NCBI GenBank assembly: GCA_010909165.1
Contig: VJWM01000135.1
Span: 558,001 to 622,000 of the forward strand
Length of the DNA stretch: 64,000 bases
From: Anthoceros angustus
Lineage: Eukaryota; Streptophyta; Anthocerotopsida; Anthocerotales; Anthocerotaceae
Direction: 5' to 3'
Below, piece after piece: positions 48,431-62,406 of this stretch (position 1 is the stretch's first letter; each line of letters begins with the position of its first letter). Made by a program: the position numbers and the translations under genes. Below the pieces are notes generated by a model that ran no database searches, was not told where the DNA came from, and saw nothing but the letters and a program-made list of their open reading frames with translations.

Positions 48431-50113
48431 TTTCAAGATCCAAACAGTGGAAACACAGCCAAAGTTGCACGTTGCACTCAATTATTCTTCCTCGCCGAGG
48501 TCTCAAATCAAACGTGATAATTATACTTCTTGCCTCCCGCTCGACGAGAACTCCATCAAAACAAACAACGAGCCAAAATTCCTGTCCCTCCGTAGATCCA
48601 AAGAAGGCCACAATCCCAGCCCTCCCTTTCTTCCAAAGACGGCCATCATCGGAATCCACGTCCAGCAGGCATTCGGCACCACCTCCTCCAGCGCTCCGCG
48701 ATGCTGCTTCCAGAAACAAGAATTCCCTCCACTTCCAACGCTCGTCGGATCCCTCCCCCGCTTCCTCCTTAAATCAAAGCAGGTCTGATGCAGCAGCGCA
48801 AAATCAAGAGGCGGCAAACGCGCCTCGACCTACAACAATCCTTCTTCTCATCATCGAATAGCAGCCACTCGACGCTGCAGTTCGAGTTCTTGTCCGCTTA
48901 ATTCCCCGGTCCATCCTGAAGCACAAGAGTTTCGGCCGCCAATCCCGTTCCATCCAATCCTCCTCCGGACGCCTCCAATTCCGTAGTTACAATGCTCCAA
49001 TTGCAGCAACGTGAACGAGAAAAACAGGCAGAGCAACCGCCACGGCCCCCGTCCTCGCCCCTCACCACACGTATCTCATCGCCGCAGCTGCCATCCTCCG
49101 GCTTCAGCAAAATCATCCGTAGCGAGGCTCCTGGCGTACCGAATTTGGTGAGGCGCTGTTGAGGGATGGAACCAAGAAAAGCCAAGCCGTTCAGCCCGAG
49201 CCAGTGCGTGCATGCCGTGTGAAGCCGGCTTTTCTGCAGACACCAGTCGACACATAGTATGTACACAGTTCAAGCCCAGCCCAGGTTGAGCCACCACGTG
49301 GGGCGAGCAGGTCTGTGCCCCGTGGTTTTGTTTCATGAGACGATCCCACTATCGGCTCACGTTCGACGTTCCATGAGCCGCCATGTGGTCGTGAAAAACA
49401 CCCGAGTCTAGGTCGGTAGTGGATAGCCGACGTGAAAACGCTTGCAAGCTCTTTGCTGGCGCGTATGTAATTATAAATCGGTTGAAGCGGATCGCGCGAT
49501 CCAGGCCATCATTCGGCATAGTTGGGGATGGTGAAACCCGCTCACATGATCCTTACCTCCAGCTGGGACACTGCTCATGGCACGGCGGAGAATGATGCCA
49601 CTCGCTTCGTTACTAGGCCGCATAGGTTAACTGCAATCAGCGGAGACCTTGCAATTCCATCTCCTTGTCACCTCGTCACAACAACAAAGAGGTTGTTTTT
49701 CCATTCATGACTGGTGTTTTGCGTCGGGGCCGCTTTCGTGGAAGCTCATATGGTAGTGCACTCATTCTGTTATACGGATATATAGGTAGAAAATATTTTT
49801 GAATATGCTGATTTTTCCATACGCGGTTTCTTCTCTTTTCTGAATTCTATTATTATAGGATTATGCTTACAACAATGTGGGATTTTCGTATGAATTTATC
49901 CGAATCTTAGGGTTTTAGTTTTAGTTTACACTAATCTAGACCTATTTTTTACTTATAGCTTTGCATTTGATCTCTTCAAGTAGCCTCTTACATGGCATTT
50001 TGTGTTTTGCAGCTTCCTACATGCAACGTCTAGAGATTATAGCATTGTCCCTAACTGCCTCCACAGTATGGGAATGTTTGTATCCGTCAGTGGCTGGCGA
50101 TTCCCACATCCTG
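48431..50113. other. Exostosin upstream region and gene-free stretch
   Basis: The first part is the presumed promoter and leader of the exostosin gene. The rest has no recognisable gene; AT-rich sequence dominates about 49750-49960. Several overlapping open frames near 48126-49336 show no domain. Confidence 0.5.
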
Positions 50114-51790
50114 GGGCGAAGGGAAGCCTACCGCCTGGGCAGATCCCCTGCGGCGCACTCGAAAGTGCCCGGGCTTATGATGTCGCCCAAAGCCTGCAAA
50201 ATCCGCGGTCGAAGGCTCCCAAGTAGGATAAGAAAGTCGGGGAAGGAATAATTGTACGTAGAAGGTACCCCGGCCGACGCGCAAAGCAGAAAGAGAGGAT
50301 CCCAAACGCCACCCGTGGGTCCACCAACTGAGACGGGTCTTCAATGTGCGCCAAATCTTCCCTCAGCGTCGCGTCCACGTACACCTATGTGAAAGTCGGG
50401 GGCCCCATCGGGACACCAAGAACCCGAAGCCCCTACGCAGAAACAATATCCCCCTCCGGATACTGAAGAAGAGGCGGAGCACCCGAAGTAGACCAGACCT
50501 TGCATTTTACGATCTTGACCTTCAAGCCAAGCAGGGAGAGCTCAAAGGAGAAGATTTCAAAGGCCTCCTTGACCTTGGTTGGTTTTGAGGGCACCGGTCT
50601 GCTTGCCACAGAGGTCTCTGTGCCAGCAGCTTTTTTAAGGAGCTGGGCCCTCTCTGCCCCCATCCTGGCCTCCCGATTCTTAATTCGGGACTCGTGCATT
50701 TTAGAGGTGTTCGTCTCGAGGTAGAGGGGGTATTTCCCCTGCAGGCGTCCTTAAGGGCAGCCAAGGGATTTCCATCTTTTGAGGCTACGGCCGTCATGCA
50801 TCTTTTCTCCTCCCTCCCCGAAGTTGGGATGCGAGGGCTTTAAAGAGTCGCTCCTGGAGAAGCATTATGTGCAGGCGCAATTGGGCCTTCTTCGAGATTC
50901 CTCCATTCTCATGCCCATCCGTGCTCGGCTTCGCTCTTGCTCGGGAGCAAGTTCACAACCCGGCTCGTCCTAGTATCCGGGCGAAGGGAAGCCTACCGCC
51001 TGGCCAGATCCCCTGCGGCGCACTCGAAAGTGCCCGGGCTTATGATGTCGCCCAAAGCCTGCAAAATCCGCGGTCGAAGGCTCCCAAGTAGGATAAGAAA
51101 GTCGGGGAAGGAATAATTGTACGAGAAGGTACCAAGGAAAGAGAGGATCCCAAACGCCACCCGTGGGTCCACCAAGAGACGGGTCTTCAATGCGCCAAAT
51201 CTTCCCTGTCATCACGCACACCTATGTGAAAGTCGGGGCCCCATCGGGACACCAAGAACCCAAGCCCCTAAACAATATCCTCCTGACATCAAGAAGAGGC
51301 GGAGCACCAGTAGACCGGACCTTGCATTTTACGATCTTGACCTTCAAGGAGAGCTCAAAGGAGAAGATTTCAAAGGCCTCCTTGACCTTGGTTGGTTTTG
51401 ATGCCCGCCTGCTGAGGTCTCGTGCTGCCAGCTTTTTTAAGGAGCTGGGCCCTCTCTGCCCCCATCCTGGCCTCCCGATTCTTAATTCGGGACTCGTGCA
51501 TTTTAGAGGTGTTCGTCTCGAGGTAGAGGGGGTATTTCCCCTGCAGGCGTCCTTAAGGGCAGCCAAGGGATTTCCATCTTTTGAGGCTACGGCCGTCATG
51601 CATCTTTTCTCCTCCCTCCCCGAAGTTGGGATGCGAGGGCTTTAAAGAGTCGCTCCTGGAGAAGCATTATGTGCAGGCGCAATTGGGCCTTCTTCGAGAT
51701 TCCTCCATTCTCATGCCCATCCGTGCTCGGCTTCGCTCTTGCTCAGGGAAGGGAGCAAGTTCCTGGCTTCTGGCTCGTCCTAGTATCCAG
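50114..51790 (-). mobile_element. Two tandem degenerate copies of a LINE-type reverse-transcriptase segment
   Basis: Copy 1 is about 50114-50978 and copy 2 about 50979-51790, in the same orientation and clearly related along their length. On the minus strand each reads, with stops and frame breaks, the C-terminal part of a non-LTR reverse-transcriptase-like protein: a KVKIVKCKVWST segment, RVLGVPMG, then QLVDPRVAFGILSF, and in copy 1 RRPGYLLRTIIPS. This matches the GLKLNxSKC ... VLGVP ... QLALLILR pattern of retrotransposon polymerases from memory. Copy 2 carries many small deletions relative to copy 1. No intact polymerase, catalytic YADD block, endonuclease or poly(A) tail was found, so both copies are dead. 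Confidence 0.7.
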
Positions 51791-52217
51791 GCGTTCCGCA
51801 TCGCACCATCAACCTTTTCTACCGCGATTTGTTTTCGCTTGGATCTGGTCCAACCTTTGGCCTAGTATCTCTCAGCTTGTAGTTGTGGGGCTTCCCTCGA
51901 TGACCTTGGGGCCCATCTGGCTCGCTGTCTCGCTGGCGCATTGCTAAGCATAATGCCATCCGAGACGTTATGTTCTCGATGGCTAAGGAGGGCAACTTTT
52001 TTCCTTATAGGGCGCGTCCCTAGACCTTGCTCAATAGTGTGTCTCTTAGGGCTGACCTTTTCTTGACCTGGGGTACCAGGTTTCTGTCGCTAGTGTGGTT
52101 GTAACGGACCCAACCCGGGGAGTGTTTGTGAGCTCGTTATTATCAAACCCCCGGGTTGGGTGGCGGAAGGCTAGGCAACAGCCAAGGCCCACAAGTACTC
52201 TCCTATGCAGAACAACC
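51791..52217. other. Gene-free repeat flank with a hairpin
   Basis: Between the reverse-transcriptase repeats and the inverted-repeat element. No coding sequence was recognised. It contains a perfect 13-bp stem hairpin (52108-52120 paired with 52149-52161). Confidence 0.5.
52108..52161. repeat. Hairpin: perfect 13-bp inverted repeat with 28-base loop
   Basis: ACCCAACCCGGGG at 52108-52120 is the exact reverse complement of 52149-52161. The stem is GC-rich with a loop of 28 bases. It lies about 56 bases outside the left end of the inverted-repeat element. It could be a transposon terminal structure or chance secondary structure. Confidence 0.75.
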
Positions 52218-54207
52218 AACACGATAATTTTTGAAGGGGGTTAATAATCTCGAAGGGGGTTTTCCGCAAATAATCTCTGAAGGGGGTTTTTGATGGGCCC
52301 TAAAAGCAGCGTTTTGAAGGCATTCGGAAAAGCGACTCGAAAAAAGGTGTCACCGGAAAAATTACTACTTTCCATCTAGCAATGTTTGTGGCCAATGGTG
52401 GTATGAAACTCCAACCTAGGGAAATAATGCAAAGTAGGAGCGGTGAGGAAGGCCGTTCGCCGCAAGAACGATCAGAACTCGCTTTTGGGATGGAAATGTG
52501 GTTTTGTTATGACACCACAAAAGCCACAGACGGTATTTCCTAACACGTAAACATCAAGAACCGGACTTACAACATTAACTCGGGACCCCGGAAAAACGAG
52601 ATTTCGCCACTCATCCCCGTAGTTCAATCCATCGTCATCACTTGGTCCAGCCTTCTCCTCCATTGTCATCACTATCTTCAGACACTTTCACCGCAGTTGT
52701 ATGAAGCCACGCAACTCGCAGAGCTTATCCCTTATCGCTTTTTGTCCACCGTGACATGATGTTTCCGTATGCTCAACACAAACCCATAATACAGATGACT
52801 GCTTCATCTACAAATACCTCCGTATGTTTTTAGGTAATGGATCTTATTCCCTTTTTCCTCGGCATTGGACCGATGGGTTACCACTCGGCGGACTATGTGT
52901 TCTCGCACATATCTCCCTTCATACGCATCTATGTGCTCGGTCCGATACTAGTGGATAAGAAAGTGAGGTCGTGGTGCTTAGCTTCACGTCAATGACCTCC
53001 CAATCCGTAATGGCCTGTTATGCATGTCCGTATTGCACGGCACGCCGTAAACATCCCCTCGGTTCCGTTATGTCCCCATTCATCCGTGCCATTTCCGCAG
53101 CTTGCCTTCCCGCATTTTGATATGCCCCCAAATACATATCACGCTGTGGAGGTCCCTCAATAATGCCTCATCTAGCAAAGCTTCATCCGCACTTGAAGTG
53201 GTCAGTATGATCCACTTCGCACGTGAAAACCACTTCCAAGGACGTGTAGCACTAGCCCAATGTTATTCTCCACAACGATAGCAATCTCCTTCCGTCCAAC
53301 AAAGCTTCCCACCACTTATACTCTTCTTCACCACCTATGGATGCAAATCTTTTAACCCTTCCTGCAAATGGGCCACACCTTCCATCGGTGATAGGATACC
53401 TGCCGTTCCCTTCTTGTCCCCCCCCTAGCTTCACCCGTATGAGTGTAGTAACGAATAGGTTTCGTGTTCAAACCTCGTGTCTCCTCAACAGTTCAATTTT
53501 GTTGATTTTAAGGATGCTTGCATGGGCGCATGGGCAACTAACTTTGTTCATTTTAAGGACGTTGGCATTGCCTTAAAGCCCAAGTGGTTGCATTGAGTGC
53601 CGAAGGTTGAAGACCACGATCGGCGACCTTTTGGATGAGGGCCAGACCCTAGATGCCGGTGGCGCCGACGCCACCGGGCCCAAGAATGATACTATTGAAG
53701 ACGAGCAAGCAATGGAGGAGAACGACAACTTCGAGGCGGAGGATATGGACCGCCTCCTAATATGGCGGTGGTACTTGAATCGCCAAGAGGCATGGATGAG
53801 TCGCCAGCCGCACTCTTGAATGGCTATTGTCGATGCCGATGACCACTTCCTCCTTCAGCTTGTTTGTTGCAATGTTCTCACGACCACTTAAATGAGACTC
53901 CGCTAGCATGTGATTGTTTTCATTGTGTTCCACCACTTGAAAGTAAAAGTTTTCGGTTGTAATAAACATATGAAAATGGCAGCCCTCTATGCATTCTACT
54001 AAAACGCAACGGGCCACACCCTCACGTGCTCAGTTCGGGTGTAGACTTGAAAGTGCATCTTTTATCAAAGATATGACCTTTAAAGGGTGTGTGCATTATC
54101 AAAGTAGGGCACATATGCTGTTCTAGGTAAGGTGTTCTTCGTGACAAGGGGGTGCTGTCTCGGCCGAAGGGGGTCAGTATATCCCCCCCTTCAAAAATTA
54201 TCGTGTT
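52218..54207. mobile_element. Candidate DNA transposon bounded by perfect 23-bp inverted repeats
   Basis: The 23 bases at 52218-52240 (beginning AACACGATAATTTT) are the exact reverse complement of 54185-54207. The enclosed interval is 1990 bp. Inside the left end the motif GAAGGGGG recurs (52233, 52252, 52277), each time preceded by ATAATTT or ATAATCTC-like sequence, giving sub-terminal repeats. The right end has one more GAAGGGGG at about 54165. Internal open frames are short (up to about 86 codons) with no transposase domain that I recognise, so this is a non-autonomous or decayed element. No convincing target-site duplication was found at the ends. Confidence 0.6.
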
Positions 54208-56149
54208 AACCATACTTTTATCCCTCTCGGCATCGAGGCTCACGGAGCCATGGGTCGGGACTTCTCGAAGTTCCTCAAGGCCTATGCTAAGGCTTACCAC
54301 GATCGTAGGAATGGGGTTCGTGTCCCCCTTTCTTGCATTGTGTCTTTCTTCAGGCAACGGGTGTCCATAGCCCTGCTGAGAGCGTTGGCAAACGCGGTGT
54401 ACAGTATGGCGACTACCGTAGGGGAGGCGGCTTCTTTGGTGGTGGTGGTAGGTAGGTCTTATCCCCGATCACGAGATTCTTAAGGTGGTAGGTAGTTTTG
54501 AGAAAAGCGATCACATGAGTTAGTCCGCCTTTGCCTGGTGCCCTTTGTTGGGTTGACCTTTTTTTTTTCAGTGTAGATGGTATTTTTTCCATCTCTTTTC
54601 TTTCTACATAAAGTCTCTCCCTTCTTCCTATGTCTAGAGATCTCATGATGGAAATCAAGCCCAACAATTGTGTAAGGAAATACGATTATTTGATCCAACT
54701 TCGCAACCCAGATGAACGATTCATGCTTTCCTTTTTCTTTAAGTAAGAAGCTAATTTTCAGAATTGTTGTGTTCGCCACATTTTGATTAAATAGAACAGC
54801 ACTCCGACTTGACAAGCATTCTCGGAAGCTCAAACAATGCCTAGATTGTCATGAGTGTTGAGAAGACTTGCCGCTACATCTCTGGTTTATCAAGTTTGTG
54901 CTAGTGTGGAGGCTTGCAAAGTTGAAGGCATGGACTAAAAACCCATGTGTAAAACAAACTAGAGCCAAAAAGTCATCTTTGCCTAGTTTTGACAATTACA
55001 ACTACGAATAATTAAGAGTCGTCCCGTACGGAAGAGGTATTGTGCGTGAAAATTTAGTCTATCTGGGTATACGTTTGTCCCAAATGCAAGAGTTTTGACT
55101 TCGCACAACACAATTATCCATAAAATTTCGTCACATCAAGAAACATGGTCCATAAATAAATACTATGCAATCTAATTATTAAGCTTTAATATACTTCTTC
55201 TTCTTCTTCTATTAAGCTATTAAGAACAGTTATTGGTTTCACCAGCAGCTGCTGCACCAAGAGCTCCTACCAAAAACACTGTGACTTTGGAAACCCTACT
55301 TTCATGGTCACTTGCTGTCGTTAGCAGAATTTGCAAGAGCATGCTCAGCTGCACTTTGGCACCTCTACCTGCCCTACGAATATGCGCACTTGCTCTTACC
55401 ACCACATTGTATGTACAACAGCTCTCACTAGGACTGGCATGCACAACACCAATGCATAAATTATCACCAATAGCGGTCTCAATTCTCGACTGCATGCAGG
55501 ATAGAGAAAAGATCGCAAGTCATTTTCAATTGTTGTCCAAAACAACAAGAGGCATGCAGGGTAATTTGGGCCTACAAGATTGTCCTACACTAACATTAAT
55601 CGAGGCAAAATCAGAAAAGTGAGACTCACATAAAGGCCAGAAGACCAACGCTATCATTGGATGTTGAACATGGCTTAAATCGATATCGTACTCCCGAGAA
55701 ACCAGCGCTGATTTAGGCCTCCTTGTGTTCTAGGGTTATGCCCTCCGCACAAGCCTTAGACCTAAACAGCATTACCGTAGCTTCCAACGAAAAATCATGT
55801 GGACAACAAGAAAATTAGAATTTGTTTTTGTGGTATATTATGAGCTAGTTCCTATGTAAATTATGCTATGTATGTACGTGCCTCGGTGACAACAATGAAG
55901 AGCTAAGACGCGTGTTTACAGAGCAGCCTGGTGAGAGTCCCGCCAGAGAGAGAGCAATCGAGACTTCGTTGATGCATCGGAGTTGACCTGCCCGTGCCAT
56001 GGATTCCTCCTCCCGCTGGCTGTGGAGCAGCGTCCGCGCCTGCGCCTGCGCCGGTGGTCGTTGAGCCCTGGAATTGGGCAAGGAGGGAAGCGGGATCTCG
56101 TCAGCAGGAGGCGGGAGGGGTACCGCAGTACCGCGCAGGGCAGCCAGCC
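54208..56149. other. Gene-free, AT-rich region and ARF leader
   Basis: Mostly AT-rich intergenic sequence, with a (TTC)n run near 55196-55211. An open frame at 55233-55622 (+) and one opposite it (55220-55495, -) have no recognisable domain and I do not call them genes. From about 55980 the composition rises in GC as the ARF leader begins. Confidence 0.45.
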
Positions 56150-57770
<1,621 letters not shown>

Positions 57771-58297
57771 GGGCAAATGTGGATTATGGCTGAATCTTCC
57801 GTTGTGTAATCTAGAGTTTCCTCTATTATGGCAAATTCTTCCAGAGCTGAACAGGCGTCCAGCATTGCAAGCAGCTGCTACTTTCCATAGCCTCTGCATC
57901 TCTAAGTAACTAAATCAGTTGCTTCAATGCGAAACAACTCGCCTATCAGTTTTGATGAGTCACTTGAGTCCTTTCAGTTCTGTGGACAGATTAGCTACGC
58001 TGTAGACCTTTGAGTACAGGGCCAACGTTTAGGTGGACCATGGAGGTCGGTTTTCTAGAAAGTGATAGAATGTTTGAGGAACAAGTTGCTGCTTGAGACA
58101 AAGCTACACGCTTCTCACACAGCCGAGTGTGTACTAGTCCCAAAGCTAAATATCTCAGGACTTATTTGACAATGTTGGTAACTCTGAGGTTGAGGAACCA
58201 AGAGCTTGAAATTATTGTTGACCATTCTACTGTTTGAAGTTAATCTTCGCAGGTGTATTACACGTGATAAGGAATGCTACCAACGAGTAATTGGCTG
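57771..58297. other. Convergent intergenic region (ARF and RKD-like)
   Basis: Holds the 3' UTRs of the two genes. Nothing else was recognised. Confidence 0.5.
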
Positions 58298-61137
58298 TCA
58301 CAATGGTATACTCAACTCATGTAAAGCTGCATCGCTGAGGTCACTGCAATCCCGCTTTGGTCGCTTGGGGCTTCTCTCTGGAGCAAAAGGTCTCTCTGCG
58401 TGTGCTATGTGATTGTTGTTTCCACTTCGTGTTTCCATGTCCAGGATCTGTTCTGCATGGATGTGATTGGCAGAGTCTACTCTCCTGTGGCTGGCAGGAG
58501 TTACCTCGGCCTCCTCTGCGGGCATGTGCCTTTTGGCGTCCTCTGCCATGTATGTGTCTCTAATGTCTAACTTGGCAGGTTCCAAGTCTTCCTTGATGCT
58601 GTCCTCCCTTATGGTGGTGTCCAGGTCCATGTTTGAGCTTCTCTTCACATTCCCATTACCCTGTTCCTTGTGCATAATGTCTTGGCTCTCTCGGCTAGTC
58701 TGACTGTGAGAGTCGTCCTTGAGGTCAGTAGCCACCTGATGTTCCTTCCGAGGCTGATGACATCCGTTCGCCCCCTTCATGGCAGGCTTATTCTCGTCAC
58801 CGGTTTTAGAGTAGGCCTGGTCAGTGTCTCGACTGTCTCTGTTCAGGTCCAGGTCAAATCGGTTACAGGGACTGTGATATTTTGATCTCCAACCCCGAGA
58901 GTATAGTCTTTTGTACAAATCTGCCGTCCTCGCTACCGGTGAATGCTGTACACGTTCCGAATCATGTGGTGTCAATGGAGAGAGCCAGAGTAAGGAATGC
59001 TGAAAGCAACCGTGTGGACTGTCTGCAAAGAGAACCTGAGAGATCGGAGTCCCATGTACAAGCTGATCCATCTCTTGCTGGAGCTTTGTCACCTCAGACC
59101 TCATGTAAGCCTCTGTCAGTTCCTCCATGCCAGCTCCATGACCTACGGCTATTGTGTGCTCTAGCCCATGTATTGTGCTCTCCAAACTCCGCACCTGAGA
59201 GTTGAGTTGGAAGTCAGGTCTTGGACTTGATGCTTCTGCTTTTTGTGGCAAGGACAGGAAGTGAACTTACGCAGCATATTTTGTTCATTACCTTCCGGCC
59301 CGGCCAACGCTTCAGCCCAAACTTCCTACAGGCCTTTTTAAGTGTGGTTTGAGACACGCCAAGCTTCTTGGCTGCATCGACAACGCTAAGATGAAAAAAT
59401 GCAGATAAGTCGGACATCCTCAGATGGTGTGTCCCAACGCCCTGCAAAGATGGAAAATCTCTTTCTCCTTTACAAGAGTAGCATAAGCGTATATAAGTTT
59501 TGTATAGAATAGTCGCGTAAGTGGTTGTAGCCCAACCCAGGGTGATGCTGTACAGGGAGGGATGCCTTGCAGTGGCGTAGTATGTAACCCATAATAGCGG
59601 GTGTGTATGCTGGAGACTTGCACATTAGGAAGACCTACCGTTTTGCTTCTCCTGTTCACCAAAAAAATCATCTCTGAGCGTCGGTGCCCATTTGTATGTT
59701 GCAGCTCACTCTCTATACCATCGCTGGATGGAGCAGCAGTATTATTTACATTGGCTGAAGAGGATGATTCATCCTTGTCATGAGACTCGCTGACAGAAGC
59801 TTTAGGGTTACCTGGGGCCGACCTAGGTGACTCCTTCACAGCGCCTTCTACTTTGCAACACGTGGTCAGGTGATCGGTTGGACCTTTCCGCAGGTTTGGC
59901 CCCAAATCAGTAGCACGAGCGTAGCCTTTAATGCTGCCCACAGCATTTGCAGGATACGAAGTGAGTGCTGGGTTATTTTGGTGACTCCCCATGCCGTTCA
60001 CAGGAATGAAGGCTCTCAACTGTGATGCAAGGAACTGGGCTAAGAGGGCAATGTTGGGTGTTGCCGGAGCTTGGTAAGGGAGAGAGTTATTGGAGGTGGG
60101 CATGGGTGGCAATCTGTTCATCATGGTTGGGGCAAAGGACTGGAAACCGGAATGATGTGCAGCCATGGCTCCATTCCCCTGAGTCTGCATATGAGAACCA
60201 TTGAGAGTGCTACCATTGCTAACCCGGTTTGCTGGGATGCTGGACGAGCCCCTCACTAGGAAGTGAGCAAGCTCAGCTGGGCTGGGGGTGGAAGCAGAGT
60301 TCATCAGACCTGTTGGTATACCACCACCATTGCCGCAAATCACACTACCATTCAAGTTAGCCGAGCGGGAGGACATAGCTGGAGGAAGAACTGCTGCATG
60401 CCTGTCTCCATTGCCATAATCCTGACCAAAAGGAATTCCTCTGTCATCATGGAAGATTGGAGCACTGTGCTCCATGGACGGGATGGTTATTTTTAACCCC
60501 CTCCCTCCTGGATCACAAGCTGATTTAAATGGACCACTCCGATGCTTCAAAATGTAAGAGGGCTTAGCAGGTCCAAGAGAAGGCATCTCAAGGTTTTCAC
60601 TTTGCATCTGTGCCAGCTTTGAAATGGGAGCAGAGACATTGTCATTCTCCAATAGCTTGGGTGCAGCACACTCCAATATAGGTGACGTACAAGGTTTCCC
60701 TCCTTCAGGACAAGCACTGCATGCTGCTGGAGCCCCTCTCGGACTGTTGATTATTGCAACCAACTGCTTGCTTCCCATGCAAATTATGACATCCTCAAGA
60801 GTTGCATCAACGTCAAGCTCCTCCGGATCTGATCCATCAGTCCTTGCAAGCTGAAGACGCTGTATGTTGTCGCCCTCGTCAATAAAATTCAGCCTTCGGG
60901 CATTTCTCTGCCAACGTAAGTGCCACAAAAAGTCAGAAAAGTCGACCTTATCAAGCTTGCACTAAGACCATCAGGAGAAATGGAGGCTTTGAGTACCTGG
61001 ATCACTTCTGCAAATTCTTGCAGTGTTTCATGGATATGCCTAGCAGAACTCCACTGGTGTCCTCTTACAAATACTGTGAACTTCACTTTCTCAGCACCAG
61101 GTGAAGGCAGTGCCACGCTCGTCGCATTTGAAGCCAT
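58298..61137 (-). CDS. RKD: RWP-RK domain transcription factor, RKD-like
   Basis: DNA-binding factor; RKD proteins control egg-cell and gametophyte identity, and related NLPs control nitrate response. Four exons in transcript order: 61137-60997, 60907-59639, 59441-59292 and 59194-58298 (818 residues). The RWP-RK domain is in exon 3: DLSAFFHLSVVDAAKKLGVS, then LKKACRKFGLKRWPGRK, continuing into exon 4 with VRSLEST and a predicted coiled coil (EELTEAYMRSEVTKLQQEMD). No PB1 or GAF domain of NLP type is visible, so it is placed with RKD-like proteins. It is much longer than typical RKDs: a large Ser/Asn/Pro-rich region precedes the domain, and the N-terminus has two conserved-looking segments (KVKFTVFVRGHQWSSARHIH and RNARRLNFIDEGDNIQRLQL). 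The tail is basic and Asp/Glu-rich. Confidence 0.88.
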
Positions 61138-62406
61138 GGGTTTGCATGCCTATTCGAGACAACAGCTCACAGAAGCTTGAGCTCGTGAGGGTTGTGCAGG
61201 ACCTAGCTGCTCCAGGCTGCCCCATGTCGCCTTGGATTCCTCACAACCGGTCCATGACTGCATGCTAACCTGAGCCACCCGCTACGTCTCGAATACCGGG
61301 GACGTAAGCACAGAACGGCAGCAGGACAGGTACCAGCAACAGCAGCCTCTTCCAGCATGGCTGCAGATTTAGGGTTTCATATGTTTTGACTGGTATGCTT
61401 CACACCTCGTGGGGATCAAGAAAGGTCCAGTTGAAGAGCGAGAGACTCTTCAGTCTTGCGTGAGCCCAATGCGCTGGGGAAATTCCCTCAACCACACAAT
61501 GTTTCACTGCAACCTGCCAAGAGCTGAGCCGGAAGAACCGGGTGGGTGGACTCGCCGCTCAACTGACAGGTGCTGGCGACGTGATCAACATAATCCAAGT
61601 GCAGCTGTTGCTTCCAGGGGCTGTGTGTTTTAGAGGCGCATAATGCTTCCTTACCATTGCTCCTTGGTAGTAGGAGGTGGTGGATAGTCGAGCTGCTGAT
61701 GAGATTCTTACTGCTGAAGCACATTCACGCACAAAGAATGTCAGTGCCCGACCGAGCAAGGAACGGAAGCAACTGCAGTTGATCAACACTGGCGCATTTT
61801 CCCACTAATCCGGGGGTACGAGACATATACGGACAACAATTATTTCGATGGTTGGTAAGAGACGAAACAGCCACAACTGCACCCACCTTGGTCTGTTCAC
61901 CACTGCGTGAATCCTTCCAAGCTCAGAGAGCAAACAGGGTAGTGTGAGGCCCCAAATCGGCCTAAAACACCGCTTAACTGCGAGGAGACTTGTATGTGCT
62001 CTCATGATCTTTTGCAGAAACTAACCAAACTGCTGCAGAGCAATGGAGAGAAACTACCCGAACTGCCACCAAAATTTCAGGACCTGTGTGCCTTCTGGTG
62101 TGAATCCATTGCTCTTTGGGGGAGAAATCTGTTGGTCCCTGGCATATGTGGCGCCCTAACCGTTGCACCTGACGTGGCCAAGTCCACAGATTCTTGAAAA
62201 CCCAAGAAGCTGGCATTCACAGTGACTGTTCCTCGAATTTCGACGACCAATTTGGACTGTGAGAAGAGATCGAACAGGTCCAGGGTAGAGAGAGGGGGAA
62301 AATTGGAGAGCATGGGGTTATGGCATGGACATGAGTCGGGCTGGGTGGGGCCCTTCAACTTCTGCTGATTTCTAAGCTTCGCCTTTGGGAAGAAGTGTGA
62401 GCGTCC
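61138..62406. promoter_or_regulatory. Divergent region between the RKD-like gene and SAL1
   Basis: About 1.27 kb between two start codons. It must include both promoters and 5' UTRs. No gene, repeat or clear core element was recognised. Confidence 0.45.

Noticed and set aside
54165-54190. Possible target-site duplication for the inverted-repeat element
   Set aside because: The flanks of the two 23-bp ends share only weak AACC similarity, not at matching positions; no duplication can be claimed.
55233-55622. 129-codon open frame (+), with a 91-codon frame opposite
   Set aside because: Neither has a recognised domain, start context or splice structure, and it lies in AT-rich sequence near transposon debris. 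It could be a gene fragment but cannot be supported.
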